DNA of 64,000 nt from Neorhizobium sp. NCHU2750 (GTDB taxonomy: Bacteria > Pseudomonadota > Alphaproteobacteria > Rhizobiales > Rhizobiaceae). Shown piece by piece: positions 46,148-55,850 of the stretch. The notes under the pieces were generated by a model that saw nothing but the letters and a program-made list of their open reading frames with translations, had not been told where the DNA came from and ran no database searches. The stretch is taken from positions 1,488,001 through 1,552,000 of the forward strand of contig NZ_CP030827.1 of the NCBI RefSeq assembly GCF_003597675.1, in the 5' to 3' direction. Within the stretch, counting starts at the first letter, position 1; every line of letters starts with the position of its first letter. The position numbers and the translations under genes were made by a program.

Positions 46148-47770
46148 ATGATCCGCATCGAAAATATCAGCAAGTCGAACAGCCACCGTATCCTCTATAT
46201 CGAGGCATCGGCAGCGCTCAATCGCGGCGAGAAGATCGGCCTTGTCGGCCCGAACGGCGCCGGCAAGACGACGCTGTTCCGCATGATCACCGGCGGCGAA
46301 ATTCCCGACGAGGGCCAGGTCTCGGTCGAGAAGAATGTCACGATCGGCTATTTCAATCAGGATGTCGGCGAAATGTCGGGCGTCAGCGCTGTCACCGAGG
46401 TGATGGACGGGGCAGGGCCGGTCAGCGCCGTTGCCGCCGAATTGCGCGAACTTGAAGCCGCCATGGTCGATCCCGACCGCATGGACGAGATGGACGAGAT
46501 CATCGAGCGCTATGGCGAGGTTCAGGCGCGCTACGAGGAACTCGACGGCTACGGACTGGAAAGCCGCGCCCGCGAAGTATTGGCTGGCCTCTCCTTCAGC
46601 CAGGAGATGATGGACGGCGATGTCGGCAAGCTCTCCGGCGGCTGGAAGATGCGTGTGGCGCTCGCCCGCATTCTGCTGATGCGCCCGGACGTGATGCTGC
46701 TCGACGAACCGTCGAACCATCTCGATCTCGAAAGCCTGATCTGGCTCGAACAGTTTTTGAAAGGCTATGACGGCGCGCTGCTGATGACTTCGCACGACCG
46801 CGAGTTCATGAACCGCATCGTCAACAAGATCATCGAGATCGATGCCGGCTCGCTCAACACCTATGCCGGTGATTACGCCTTTTATGAAGGCCAGCGGGCC
46901 CAGAACGAGAAGCAGCAGCAGGCCCAGTTCGAGCGCCAGCAGGCCATGCTGGCGAAGGAAATCAAGTTCATCGAGCGCTTCAAGGCACGTGCCTCCCATG
47001 CGGCACAGGTGCAGAGCAGGGTGAAGAAGCTCGACAAGATCGAGCGCGTCGAACCGCCGAAGCGCCGCCAGTCGGTCGCCTTCGAGTTCCAGGCTCCGCC
47101 GCGCTCCGGCGAGGATGTCGCCAACCTCAAGGGCGTCCACAAGGCCTATGGCACCAAGACGATCTATGAAGGCTTGGATTTTGCCATCCGCCGTAAGGAA
47201 CGCTGGTGCATCATGGGCGTCAACGGCGCCGGCAAGTCGACGCTGCTGAAGCTGATTGCAGGGTCGGCCGAGCCGGATCAGGGCTCGGTGGCGATCGGCG
47301 CCAGCGTCAAGATGGGCTATTTCGCCCAGCACGCCATGGACCTGCTCGATGGCGAACAGACCGTGTTTGAATGGCTCGAATCGGAATTTCCGCGCGCAGG
47401 CCAGGGCGCGCTTCGCACGCTCGCCGGATGTTTCGGCTTTTCCGGCGATGACGTCGAGAAGAAGTGCCGTGTACTTTCGGGCGGCGAAAAGGCCCGCCTC
47501 GTCATGGCCGCCATGCTTTTCGATCCGCCGAATTTCCTCGTCCTCGACGAGCCGACCAACCACCTCGATCTCGACACCAAGGAAATGCTGATCAAGGCGC
47601 TGTCGGAATACGAAGGCACGATGCTCTTCGTCAGCCACGACCGCCATTTCCTCTCCGAACTTTCCAACCGCGTGCTGGAAGTCTCCGCCGAGGGCATCCA
47701 TCGCTATGATGGCGGCTACCGCGAATATGTCGAGCGCACCGGCTACGAGGCGCCGGGCCTCGTGGCCTGA
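46148..47770 (+). CDS. ABC-F family ATPase
   Basis: 540 aa, two ABC domains and no membrane segments. First domain: GPNGAGKTTLF, LSGGWKMRVALA, MLLDEPSNHLDLES; second: GVNGAGKSTLL, LSGGEKARLVMA, LVLDEPTNHLDLDT. The inter-domain linker (about 245-315) is charged and helical with QQQAQFERQQAML, as in ABC-F proteins that bind the ribosomal E site. Length and layout resemble YbiT. It would aid translation or ribosome rescue and is not a transporter. The dcw gene normally after murB is not here. Confidence 0.93.
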   Translation: MIRIENISKSNSHRILYIEASAALNRGEKIGLVGPNGAGKTTLFRMITGGEIPDEGQVSVEKNVTIGYFNQDVGEMSGVSAVTEVMDGAGPVSAVAAELRELEAAMVDPDRMDEMDEIIERYGEVQARYEELDGYGLESRAREVLAGLSFSQEMMDGDVGKLSGGWKMRVALARILLMRPDVMLLDEPSNHLDLESLIWLEQFLKGYDGALLMTSHDREFMNRIVNKIIEIDAGSLNTYAGDYAFYEGQRAQNEKQQQAQFERQQAMLAKEIKFIERFKARASHAAQVQSRVKKLDKIERVEPPKRRQSVAFEFQAPPRSGEDVANLKGVHKAYGTKTIYEGLDFAIRRKERWCIMGVNGAGKSTLLKLIAGSAEPDQGSVAIGASVKMGYFAQHAMDLLDGEQTVFEWLESEFPRAGQGALRTLAGCFGFSGDDVEKKCRVLSGGEKARLVMAAMLFDPPNFLVLDEPTNHLDLDTKEMLIKALSEYEGTMLFVSHDRHFLSELSNRVLEVSAEGIHRYDGGYREYVERTGYEAPGLVA

Positions 47771-47787
47771 TCAACACAGGCCTCCCT

Positions 47788-48546
47788 TCAGTTCGTCATT
47801 TCAGCAAGCGCGCGATGCAAGGGGGCATCCGAAATCTGGACCAATCCGGTGAACGGCGAATCCATGTCGAGAACAAGATAGATTGATGTTGCCATAAGCA
47901 GCGACGCGACGTTGAACACGATAAAGATGACGGTGTTTTTCGGCGCCCGATAGCCGAAACTGGCGAAAATCAGAATCAGCCACGCCACGAGCATGCCAAT
48001 AACAGGCCGCGGGATGAGACCAGCCTCCTGTTCCACGATCATCCAGCGCTTTTCCACGATCCGGCGATATTGCTGTCTCAGGTCATCGAGCAACGCCTGG
48101 CGGGCAGGGTCGGCCGCGGCAACCAGATTGAGTTCGTTGGCAACCTCCGTCAGCCGTTGTTCCGCCTCGTTGCGGCGGTGCTGCACCGCGTCGTCGGCAC
48201 GGCTAGGATCAGCGATCGCATGCTGGAGATAGACGGCGAGCCCCTGACGCACATTATCTGCGCCATCTCCGTAGAATCGGAGTGACCGGTCGAACAGGAT
48301 CAACTGTGTCGCATACGCATGCACATTGCTGTCCAGGCTTTCGAATGTGTTTTTCGATGAGTTGATCATAAGACCGAAGACGAGTGAGGTCATCACGACG
48401 AAGATATTGGCCACCAGCCTGATGATGACATTTGTTTCTTCGCTTCTGTGTGCTGGCCGTAGTCTCTGATGAAAATGCATCGTGAAGCAGGATGCCGCGC
48501 TTAAAAGGACGAAAGTCGTGATCGCTATTGTCAGTCCTTGAGACAT
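47788..48546 (-). CDS. DUF4239 (bestrophin-like) membrane protein
   Basis: 252 aa from the ATG at 48546 with GAGG upstream. Two N-terminal membrane helices (IAITTFVLLSAASCFT and LVANIFVVMTSLVFGLMI), a long cytoplasmic helical middle containing NEAEQRLTEVANELNL, and two C-terminal helices (MLVAWLILIFASFGY, IVFNVASLLMATSIYLVL). The layout fits DUF4239. Such proteins are loosely related to bestrophin-like channels, but the activity is unproven. Confidence 0.82.
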   Translation of the reverse strand: MSQGLTIAITTFVLLSAASCFTMHFHQRLRPAHRSEETNVIIRLVANIFVVMTSLVFGLMINSSKNTFESLDSNVHAYATQLILFDRSLRFYGDGADNVRQGLAVYLQHAIADPSRADDAVQHRRNEAEQRLTEVANELNLVAAADPARQALLDDLRQQYRRIVEKRWMIVEQEAGLIPRPVIGMLVAWLILIFASFGYRAPKNTVIFIVFNVASLLMATSIYLVLDMDSPFTGLVQISDAPLHRALAEMTN

Positions 48547-48720
48547 GCATGGACCTCGCTGCCCATCGGAATCTAGGCCGTCGCATCGATCGGACAAGAT
48601 GAAACCGACCGTGGTGCCGCCTATCGATGATTTCGGTCTTGATTGATCTCGTCTCGCCTCTAGCTAGGTCGCCATAGGGTTCGGGCGGCTTATTGAAAGT
48701 GTATGGGACGATGATGCTTT

Positions 48721-49206
48721 ATGGCTTTTCAGATATGGAATTTGCGGGCGCTCGCCCGGCTGTCGATTTTGAGTATTCTGCTTGCTGCTTGCTCGATCCC
48801 GCCGGACACATCGCGGGTCATCGGTGAAAACGCGACAACCGCGGAAGCCCGCAAGGAACTGGTCGGCTTGGACCAGGACGACATACGCATGTGCGCCGGC
48901 TTCCCGACCGCCACCAGTGCCACCGCCGATGGTGGCTCGATCTGGGCCTATCGCGCCGACATGCCGCGCGGCAGCTGGAACGTCGTCAATCCGGCTATAA
49001 CGCTGTTTGGCGCCATCCCTGCCGTCAACTCCTCGGCAAGCGTCAATTCCGGCGGCAATTGCAGCACCCAGTTCCGCTTTGCCAAGGGCAAGGTCGATGA
49101 TGTCGAATATGCCGGTGACAACAATACACGGACCGACCTGAACGGCCTCTGCGTCAGCATGGTCGACAACTGCGTGGCTTATGCCCGGCATAAGACGGGG
49201 AAATAG
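48721..49206 (+). CDS. hypothetical lipoprotein
   Basis: 161 aa. Signal and lipobox: ARLSILSILLAACS, with Cys near residue 24. The mature part has a segment ELVGLDQDDIRMCAGFPTAT and a second half with two Cys pairs. The ending CVSMVDNCVAYARH suggests disulfides. I do not recognise the family beyond its similarity to small exported rhizobial proteins. Confidence 0.7.
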   Translation: MAFQIWNLRALARLSILSILLAACSIPPDTSRVIGENATTAEARKELVGLDQDDIRMCAGFPTATSATADGGSIWAYRADMPRGSWNVVNPAITLFGAIPAVNSSASVNSGGNCSTQFRFAKGKVDDVEYAGDNNTRTDLNGLCVSMVDNCVAYARHKTGK

Positions 49207-49234
49207 GCGACCGCCGTCATCGGCCCGACACGAA

Positions 49235-49259
49235 AAAAGCCGCGCTGGGCGCGGCTTTT
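49235..49259. terminator. bidirectional terminator
   Basis: AAAAGCCGCG (49235-49244) pairs with CGCGGCTTTT (49250-49259), with A and T tracts on both sides. It sits between the convergent lipoprotein and His-rich protein genes. Confidence 0.85.
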
Positions 49260-49282
49260 CAAGATCGTGGTGGTCATCGCTC

Positions 49283-49639
49283 TTAGCGGCAGACGCGCAC
49301 CGACTCCGTGTGCCAGCCGCCGTTATAGGCGTTTTCGACGCGACGGTCTTCGAACCAGCAACGCGGCGGCGGCGGTGGCGGCTCGACATAGCGGGGGCCG
49401 CTGTTTGCGATCGCGCCGCCGATCAGGCCGCCGACGACACCGGCTGCAAGACCACCGGCGATGACGCCGCCGGCGTTGCCGTGGTGATGATGATGGTCAT
49501 CGCGCGGTGGCGGGCGATGGTGGTGGTCCCAGCCGGGTGGCGGCGGGTCGCGATACTGTGCCATTGCACCGGTGGCAGGCATGAGCGCAGCGCTTGCGGC
49601 GATTGCCGCGCAAACTGCGGAAACAACGATTTTCTTCAT
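49283..49639 (-). CDS. His-rich exported protein with glycine-zipper segment
   Basis: 118 aa from the ATG at 49639 (another two codons upstream). The signal peptide is VVSAVCAAIAASAALMPATGAMA. Next is a Pro/His-rich segment with HHH runs (DHHHRPPPRDDHHHHH), then a glycine-zipper membrane-like stretch (GGVIAGGLAAGVVGGLIGGA), a PPPPPP run and a Cys-containing tail. His-rich segments may bind metals such as nickel or zinc; this is inference. No family is named. Confidence 0.7.
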   Translation of the reverse strand: MKKIVVSAVCAAIAASAALMPATGAMAQYRDPPPPGWDHHHRPPPRDDHHHHHGNAGGVIAGGLAAGVVGGLIGGAIANSGPRYVEPPPPPPRCWFEDRRVENAYNGGWHTESVRVCR

Positions 49640-49774
49640 CTGCATAGTCCTCACGCGCCGGTCTGTCCGGGCGCTTCGATTTGCGACAATGCGCCCCTCT
49701 GCCTTAACGTATCTTGAACAAAACCGGTTCCTTTAACACGGCTCGGTGATGTGACGCGGCATCTGCCTGCGGCC

Positions 49775-50113
49775 CTACTGATGGATCGTGTAGGACCCCA
49801 TGGCGCACAGATCCTGTGAATCCTCCATGTCCTCATAGCCCGAATCCTCGGTGAATTCGAAGCGCAGGTCGTATTTGCAGACCCGTCGACCATCGGAAAT
49901 GGTGATCTTCATGCTGTCGCCTGGTTTCAGCACGTCCTTGCCGAAGACATCCTCCTCCCAGTCGTCGATGCCGACAGGGGACGTGTAGAAGCGCTCCAGA
50001 ACACCATCCGTGTCATTGGTCAGCATGAATGTGAGATCCTCGGCCTGCGAAGCGCCGGCCGAGACAAAAACGGCCGCAGACACGCCTGCGGCGATACGGA
50101 TCAGTCTTTTCAT
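49775..50113 (-). CDS. secreted protein of unknown function
   Basis: 112 aa. Signal peptide to SAGASQAED. The mature domain is small and acidic: FMLTNDTDGVLERFYTSP, then DDWEEDVFG, then GDSMKITISDGRRVCKYDLR. I recall similar rhizobial proteins, sometimes misnamed argininosuccinate lyase in databases, with no enzyme domain present here. It has two Cys. Confidence 0.65.
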   Translation of the reverse strand: MKRLIRIAAGVSAAVFVSAGASQAEDLTFMLTNDTDGVLERFYTSPVGIDDWEEDVFGKDVLKPGDSMKITISDGRRVCKYDLRFEFTEDSGYEDMEDSQDLCAMGSYTIHQ

Positions 50114-50315
50114 TATTAGCCTCCCAGCCCATCAGCGGGCTGAAAGAAAAATTAGCATAAGCTTATATTGCTGCAATCGCGGACTGGATTCATGATGAAT
50201 CCCGGCGTTAACCGTGTCGGGATCGAGGTCATATCGGCTGGATGTTGCCTGCGGGCCGCCTGGTCTTTTCCGCAGGAATTGCCCGGATGCGTGTTCAGGC
50301 GACAGGGCGATCCAC

Positions 50316-50771
50316 CTAAAGCGGCTTGCGATACTGGATGAAACCCGGTGCCACGGCCACCCGGTCATAGAGGCGGCGGGCGGAATCGTTCTTTTCCTGC
50401 GTCAGCCAGTAGAGCCGTCCGGCATCCTTGTCGCGCGCCAGAAGCGCCACCTTCTCGATCAGCGCCTCGCCGAGGCCGCGACCGCGCTGGCTTTCGTCCA
50501 CATAGAGATCCTGAAGATAGCAGGTCGTGTCCGGCAGCCATGTCGAGCGATGGAAGACAGCGTGCACGATGCCGACGAGCGTGCCTTCGTCGAAGGCGCC
50601 CAGCGCATGCATCGGCTCCGCCGGATCGAAGAAACGCGCCCATGTCAGGTCGTATTGTTCCTTCGGCAGTTCCGATTCGTAAAAGCGAATATAGGCCTCG
50701 AACAGTGGCTGCCATGCCTCGCGATCGGACGGGGCGAGCGGCCGGATTTCGATCGGACGACTGGCTGACAT
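50316..50771 (-). CDS. GNAT family N-acetyltransferase
   Basis: 151 aa. GNAT features: IEIRPLAPSDREAWQPLF, LQDLYVDESQRGRGLGEALIE as the acetyl-CoA loop, and RLYWLTQEKNDSARRLYDRV. It is a small single-domain acetyltransferase, substrate unknown. It lies downstream of icd but separated by icd's terminator. Confidence 0.88.
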   Translation of the reverse strand: MSASRPIEIRPLAPSDREAWQPLFEAYIRFYESELPKEQYDLTWARFFDPAEPMHALGAFDEGTLVGIVHAVFHRSTWLPDTTCYLQDLYVDESQRGRGLGEALIEKVALLARDKDAGRLYWLTQEKNDSARRLYDRVAVAPGFIQYRKPL

Positions 50772-50795
50772 GTCTGAGCCTCCTCATAAAAGAAA

Positions 50796-50817
50796 ACGGC
50801 GGGGAAAACCCCGCCGT
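50796..50817 (-). terminator. rho-independent terminator after icd
   Basis: ACGGCGGGG pairs with CCCCGCCGT across an AAAA loop; on the minus strand it is followed by TTTTC and TTTTAT. It ends icd transcription before the GNAT gene. Confidence 0.85.
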
Positions 50818-50842
50818 CCAAGTCTAATCCGAAGAATGAGGC

Positions 50843-52054
50843 TTACGCCATCGCCTTCTTCAGGTTTTCGTCGATCTTGTCGAGGAATGCGGTGGTCGAG
50901 AGCCACGGCTGGTCCGGACCGATGAGGAGCGCGAGGTCCTTGGTCATGAAGCCGGCTTCGACCGTGTCGATGCAGACCTTTTCCAGCGTGTCGGCGAATT
51001 TCGACAGTTCGGCATTGCTGTCGAGCTTGGCGCGGTGAGCCAGGCCACGGGTCCAGGCGAAGATCGAGGCGATCGAGTTCGTCGAGGTTTCCTGGCCCTT
51101 CTGGTGCTGGCGGTAGTGACGGGTGACCGTGCCGTGTGCGGCTTCGGCTTCGACCGTCTTGCCATCCGGCGTCATCAGAACCGAGGTCATCAGGCCGAGC
51201 GAGCCAAAACCCTGCGCCACGATGTCGGACTGTACGTCGCCGTCATAGTTCTTGCAGGCCCAGACATAGCCGCCGGACCACTTGAGCGCCGAAGCGACCA
51301 TGTCGTCGATCAGGCGGTGTTCGTACCAGAGCTTGGCTTCGTCATACTGTGCCTTGAATTCGGCATCGAACACTTCCTGGAAGATATCCTTGAAGCGGCC
51401 GTCATAGGCCTTGAGGATGGTGTTCTTGGTCGACAGGTAGCAGGGCACGCCGCGCTGCAGGGCGTAGTTGAACGAAGCGCGGGCGAAATCGCGGATCGAA
51501 TCGTCGAGATTGTACATCGCCATCGCAACGCCCGAGGACGGCGCGTCGAACACGTCATGCTCGATGGTCTGGCCGTCGTCGCCGACGAACTTGATCGACA
51601 GCTTGCCCTTGCCGGGGAACTTGAAATCGGTGGCGCGATACTGGTCGCCGAAAGCGTGACGGCCGACGATGATCGGCTTGGTCCAGCCCGGAACGAGGCG
51701 CGGCACGTTCTGCATGATGATCGGTTCGCGGAAAATGACGCCGCCGAGAATGTTGCGGATCGTGCCGTTCGGGCTCTTCCACATCTTCTTCAGCTTGAAT
51801 TCTTCGACGCGGGCCTCATCCGGAGTGATGGTGGCGCACTTGATACCGACGCCGTGCTTCTTGATGGCATTGGCGGCATCGACCGTCACCTGGTCGTCGG
51901 TGGCATCGCGGTTCTCGACGGAAAGATCGTAATATTCGATATCCAGATCGAGATAGGGCAAGATCAGCTTGTCCTTGATCAGTTGCCAGATGATACGGGT
52001 CATCTCATCGCCGTCGAGATCGACGACCGGGTTGGCTACCTTGATCTTCTGCAT
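50843..52054 (-). CDS. icd: NADP-dependent isocitrate dehydrogenase
   Basis: 403 aa from the ATG at 52054 with AGAGGAAG upstream. The eukaryote-like form: [70 protein letters not shown], and [12 protein letters not shown]. It converts isocitrate to 2-oxoglutarate with NADPH in the TCA cycle. Rhizobia and mammals share this homodimeric type, not the E. coli type. Confidence 0.96.
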   Translation of the reverse strand: MQKIKVANPVVDLDGDEMTRIIWQLIKDKLILPYLDLDIEYYDLSVENRDATDDQVTVDAANAIKKHGVGIKCATITPDEARVEEFKLKKMWKSPNGTIRNILGGVIFREPIIMQNVPRLVPGWTKPIIVGRHAFGDQYRATDFKFPGKGKLSIKFVGDDGQTIEHDVFDAPSSGVAMAMYNLDDSIRDFARASFNYALQRGVPCYLSTKNTILKAYDGRFKDIFQEVFDAEFKAQYDEAKLWYEHRLIDDMVASALKWSGGYVWACKNYDGDVQSDIVAQGFGSLGLMTSVLMTPDGKTVEAEAAHGTVTRHYRQHQKGQETSTNSIASIFAWTRGLAHRAKLDSNAELSKFADTLEKVCIDTVEAGFMTKDLALLIGPDQPWLSTTAFLDKIDENLKKAMA

Positions 52055-52285
52055 GGACTTCCTCTTGTCGTGAGCGGGCCACATACGGCCCATAAAATGA
52101 TCAACGGGTTGCGCTATAACATCGCAGTGCAAGAACGCAAAGGCGTGCGCACCGGATTTGCGGCCCGTGGAGGAGATTTTAGCCGGCTTGGGTGAACAAG
52201 AATTTGTGCGTTACGATTGGCCATTGCCAAATGCCAAAGCAGCGGTAATGTCCGCCCGATATCAGCTCAAATCCGGATTGCCACC

Positions 52286-52816
52286 ATGCGGACACTGCCG
52301 CTCGCGCTCGCCTTCTCGCTCCTGTCCACGATCACGATGGCTGCCGACGTTCCGGCGCCGGTCAAGGAGGTCATGAAGACCACCGAAGACAACTGGACGA
52401 GCGCCGACAGCGACTTCAAGTTCATCTTCGATCCGGATCCGCTGGCGAGGCTGTTCAGCAAGAATTTTCAGTCCGTCTATGCCGAGGCCGCCAAGCATCC
52501 GGCCTATGAAACGGAAGATGGCCAGCCGGGAGATCCCTTCGGTTATGACGTGATCACCGCGTCACAGGATGGCTGTCCGCTGAAGGACATCACCATGGAC
52601 GCCGCTGCGCCGGTGAGCGGCAAGACCGACGTCAAGGTCACGTTCAAGCAATGGACCTGCCTCGACGATGCCAGCCTGAAGGATAGCGTCTCCGAAGTGC
52701 ATTTCGACGTCATCGACGAAGGCGGCAAGCCGGTGATCGATGATATCCATCGCGTCGCCGACGGCGAAACCGATTCCGTCATCGAGGAAATGCAGTCGAT
52801 CGCCAAGGGCGAATGA
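52286..52816 (+). CDS. hypothetical secreted protein
   Basis: 176 aa from the ATG at 52286, chosen since it gives a clean signal peptide (LPLALAFSLLSTITMAAD). The mature part has an acidic, aromatic N-terminus (TTEDNWTSADSDFKFIFDPD) and Cys-containing middle, DGCPLKD and KQWTCLDD. It is periplasmic. No known family is recognised; it is a single gene upstream of the FUSC transporter. Confidence 0.65.
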   Translation: MRTLPLALAFSLLSTITMAADVPAPVKEVMKTTEDNWTSADSDFKFIFDPDPLARLFSKNFQSVYAEAAKHPAYETEDGQPGDPFGYDVITASQDGCPLKDITMDAAAPVSGKTDVKVTFKQWTCLDDASLKDSVSEVHFDVIDEGGKPVIDDIHRVADGETDSVIEEMQSIAKGE

Positions 52817-52873
52817 TGCCGGATTTTAGCCTGGCGGGTCCGGTCTTTCCTTCGGCCCATACCGGGAGCATGC

Positions 52874-54940
52874 ATGCCGGCCTTTAAGCCACTGCAGATA
52901 TTTGCCCGATACGCCATACCGCTCATCGACCGGCTGCTGGCGCACGACCCCGCCCTGTCGCGCGTCAAGATGGGCGCGCGCGTGACGCTGACGATCGCCG
53001 CCTCCATTCTCTCGCTCATTGCCATCCATATTCTGGTGATGCCGCTGCCGCCCATCTCCTATGCGCTGTCGATCGTGCTTTCGATCGAGGGCGGCGTGGC
53101 GGTCAAGGATCGCACGCCGTCGGAACAGTTGAAAACGCGCCTGATCGGCTGTGCGGCAAGCCTGTTCTGCATCGGGCTTTCGGCGACACTGGAACCCTAC
53201 CGGCTGCTTGCGGATCTTTCGTTTCTGGCTGTCATCTTCGCGGCAAGCCTTGCACGCGTCTATGGCCCGCGCGGCCTGGCCGTCGGCATGTTCGCCTTCA
53301 CCTCCTATTTCATCGGCTCCTATCTGCGGCCGACGCTTGAGGAGCTTCCTCTGGCCGCCATCGGGCCGCTGCTTGCGGTCGCCTACGGCCATCTGATCCG
53401 TACCTACCTGTTGAGGGACGACTGGCGCGCCGATCTGCTCAAGGCGCTGCAGGCGATCGAGCGCCGGGTCGTCCGTATCCTGGCGCGTCTCGTTCCTGCG
53501 TCGCTGGCAGGGGACATCGGCGAGCAGGACCGCATCGAGTTGCGGCAGATGGAGGAACAACTCAAGGATGTCGTACTGATGGCCGAAGGCCTTCTGCCGC
53601 GCAATCCGGAAGGCTCGATGCCGTCCGACGGCCGACCAACTTCCGCACTGACCCTAACCATTTTCGACGTCCATCTGGCGGCGGAAAGCGTGATCGTCCA
53701 GTCGCTGCAGGCGCCGCCACCGCTCGGCCTCGTGCGCGCGGTCCTCGACGGCAACGTCGCCAAGGCCAGACGTCTCGCGGAGGCGGCCTGCAGGGATGAT
53801 GCCGATCCTGCCAGAGCGCCGGCGGTTCAAGCGCTCCTGTGGTTGCAGCAATCGCTGGCCGATCTCAAAAGCCGGGTGAGCGCGGCGGAGGCGGGCGGCT
53901 TTCGCGAGCTTGAGGAGGCTCCGTCGGCGGAGCCGCCGAAAAAACCGGATTTCTCCTGGAAAAACCCGACCGTGCGCGCAGCAGTGCAGATCACCATCGC
54001 GTCGGGCATCGCCATGATCTTCGGTCTGGCACTGTCGCGCGAACGCTGGTTCTGGGCGGTGCTGACCGCTTTTCTCGTGTTCAGCAATACCCGTTCCCGA
54101 GGCGATCAGGCGATCCGCGCCATCCAGCGCTCGGTCGGCACATTGCTCGGCGTGGCGATCGGCCTGGCCGCCGCGACACTGCTTGCGGGGCATGAAGCGG
54201 CAACCGTCGCGCTTGCCGCCATCTGCGTCTTCCTCGCTTTTTATTACCTGCAGGTCTCCTACGCACTTTTAAGCTTCTTCGTCACCATCGTGCTGTGCCT
54301 CGTCTACGGCCTGATCGGCCAATTGACGCTGGAGGTCCTGCTTCTGCGCCTCGAGGAAACGGTGATCGGCTCGGTGGCGGGCATGTTCGTCGCCTTCGTC
54401 GTTTTCCCCGCCTCGACGCGGTCGACGGTCGAATTGGCGCTTGCCCGCTGGTATGATGCGCTCGGCCAGTTGCTCGATGCGGTGGGCGCCGGCGAAGGTC
54501 GCTATCGCCTGATCGAACTCTCCAACAAGCTCGACGAATCCTACCGGGACCTGACGGTTGCCGCTCGGCCGCTGGGCAGTCCCTGGTCGCTGGTCACGCG
54601 CCCCGGACCGATCCGTCAGACGCTTGCGGTCTATCTGGCTGCATCCTACTGGGCCCGCGTCTTCGCCCGCGACTTTTCCGCCACCCAGAACCGCGACGAT
54701 CCGGAAATCGCCCGCGCGATCGAGGAGGCGAAAAAGGCATTGCAGAAAGCCGCGGCCAAGGGCGCCACGTGCTTCCGGCTGAAGCGGTCTGGCCATACGG
54801 CCGCCGGCAATGCCTCGCTGGCACCGGGGCAGGGCACGGCAAGAGGCGCCGACATGGTCGCCAATCTGCTCAATCGCCTCTATCCGGCCGAGCCGCAGGA
54901 TGCTGCAGAGGCCGATCCGAAGCAGGCGATGAAACAATAA
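52874..54940 (+). CDS. FUSC family efflux-type membrane protein
   Basis: 688 aa in two parts, each with several membrane helices: helices 1-6 within the first 190 residues and a second set from about residue 370 to 515 (VRAAVQITIASGIAMIFGLAL, RSVGTLLGVAIGLAAATLLAG). The cytoplasmic middle and tail are helical. FUSC proteins resemble AaeB-type aromatic-acid exporters. The partner membrane-fusion gene is not adjacent, so the transport system is incomplete here or assembles from elsewhere. Confidence 0.85.
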   Translation: MPAFKPLQIFARYAIPLIDRLLAHDPALSRVKMGARVTLTIAASILSLIAIHILVMPLPPISYALSIVLSIEGGVAVKDRTPSEQLKTRLIGCAASLFCIGLSATLEPYRLLADLSFLAVIFAASLARVYGPRGLAVGMFAFTSYFIGSYLRPTLEELPLAAIGPLLAVAYGHLIRTYLLRDDWRADLLKALQAIERRVVRILARLVPASLAGDIGEQDRIELRQMEEQLKDVVLMAEGLLPRNPEGSMPSDGRPTSALTLTIFDVHLAAESVIVQSLQAPPPLGLVRAVLDGNVAKARRLAEAACRDDADPARAPAVQALLWLQQSLADLKSRVSAAEAGGFRELEEAPSAEPPKKPDFSWKNPTVRAAVQITIASGIAMIFGLALSRERWFWAVLTAFLVFSNTRSRGDQAIRAIQRSVGTLLGVAIGLAAATLLAGHEAATVALAAICVFLAFYYLQVSYALLSFFVTIVLCLVYGLIGQLTLEVLLLRLEETVIGSVAGMFVAFVVFPASTRSTVELALARWYDALGQLLDAVGAGEGRYRLIELSNKLDESYRDLTVAARPLGSPWSLVTRPGPIRQTLAVYLAASYWARVFARDFSATQNRDDPEIARAIEEAKKALQKAAAKGATCFRLKRSGHTAAGNASLAPGQGTARGADMVANLLNRLYPAEPQDAAEADPKQAMKQ

Positions 54941-55001
54941 CCGGCTTGCCGTGGCCGCCCGACGGGTCTATTGCCCGGCTTGATAACAAGCGGAAACGAA
55001 T

Positions 55002-55850
55002 ATGTCGGGTACCAACAGCGAACGCGAACTCATTGCCGAAGGGCCGGCGATCATCCTCGTCGAGCCGCAGCTCGGCGAGAATATCGGCATGGTGGCACGC
55101 GCCATGGCCAATTTCGGCCTGGCCGAGCTTCGCCTCGTCAACCCGCGCGACGGCTGGCCGAGCGAGAAGGCGCGCTCTGCTGCCTCCAAGGCCGATCACG
55201 TCATAGACGGTACCAAGGTCTACGACACGCTCGAAGACGCGATCCGCGACATGAACTTCGTCTATGCAACGACCGCCCGCGAACGCTACGGCTTCAAGCC
55301 TGTCCGTTCCCCGGTCTTCGCCGCCGCGACGCTGCGCGAAAAATTCAAGGCAGGCGAGAAGACGGGTATCCTCTTCGGCCGCGAGCGCTGGGGTCTTTCG
55401 AACGAGGAAGTGGCACTGGCCGACGAGATCGTCACATTCCCGGTCAACCCGGCCTTTGCCTCGCTCAACATCGCCCAGGCCGTGCTGCTGATGTCCTATG
55501 ACTGGATGAAGTCGGGCATGGACGATGTGGAGGAAACCCGCTTCCAGCCGGTCGAACAGCGTCCCTCGACCAAGGAACAGGTATTTGGCCTGTTCGAACA
55601 TATCGAGGAAGCGCTCGACGCCCGCGGCTATTTCCATCCGCCTGAAAAAAAGCCCAAAATGGTCGACAACCTGCGTGCGGTACTATCGCGACGGGGCTTT
55701 ACCGAACAGGAAATCAGCGTTGTCCGGGGCGTGATCAACTCGCTTGACCGTTTTCCGCGCAAACACTCGAAAGCGGCAGCCGATAGCGCGGACAGGCCGT
55801 CTGCGGATATGACAGGGCCGGGGGCACTGGAGAATGACGTCGAAGAATGA
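55002..55850 (+). CDS. trmJ: tRNA/rRNA 2'-O-methyltransferase, TrmJ-like (SPOUT)
   Basis: 282 aa. SPOUT signatures: [22 protein letters not shown], then [20 protein letters not shown], then [18 protein letters not shown], which form the SAM-binding knot. A charged C-terminal extension follows. It methylates the 2'-O of position 32 in tRNA in other bacteria; the extension makes the exact substrate uncertain. Its 3' end overlaps murI by 17 nt. Confidence 0.88.
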   Translation: MSGTNSERELIAEGPAIILVEPQLGENIGMVARAMANFGLAELRLVNPRDGWPSEKARSAASKADHVIDGTKVYDTLEDAIRDMNFVYATTARERYGFKPVRSPVFAAATLREKFKAGEKTGILFGRERWGLSNEEVALADEIVTFPVNPAFASLNIAQAVLLMSYDWMKSGMDDVEETRFQPVEQRPSTKEQVFGLFEHIEEALDARGYFHPPEKKPKMVDNLRAVLSRRGFTEQEISVVRGVINSLDRFPRKHSKAAADSADRPSADMTGPGALENDVEE

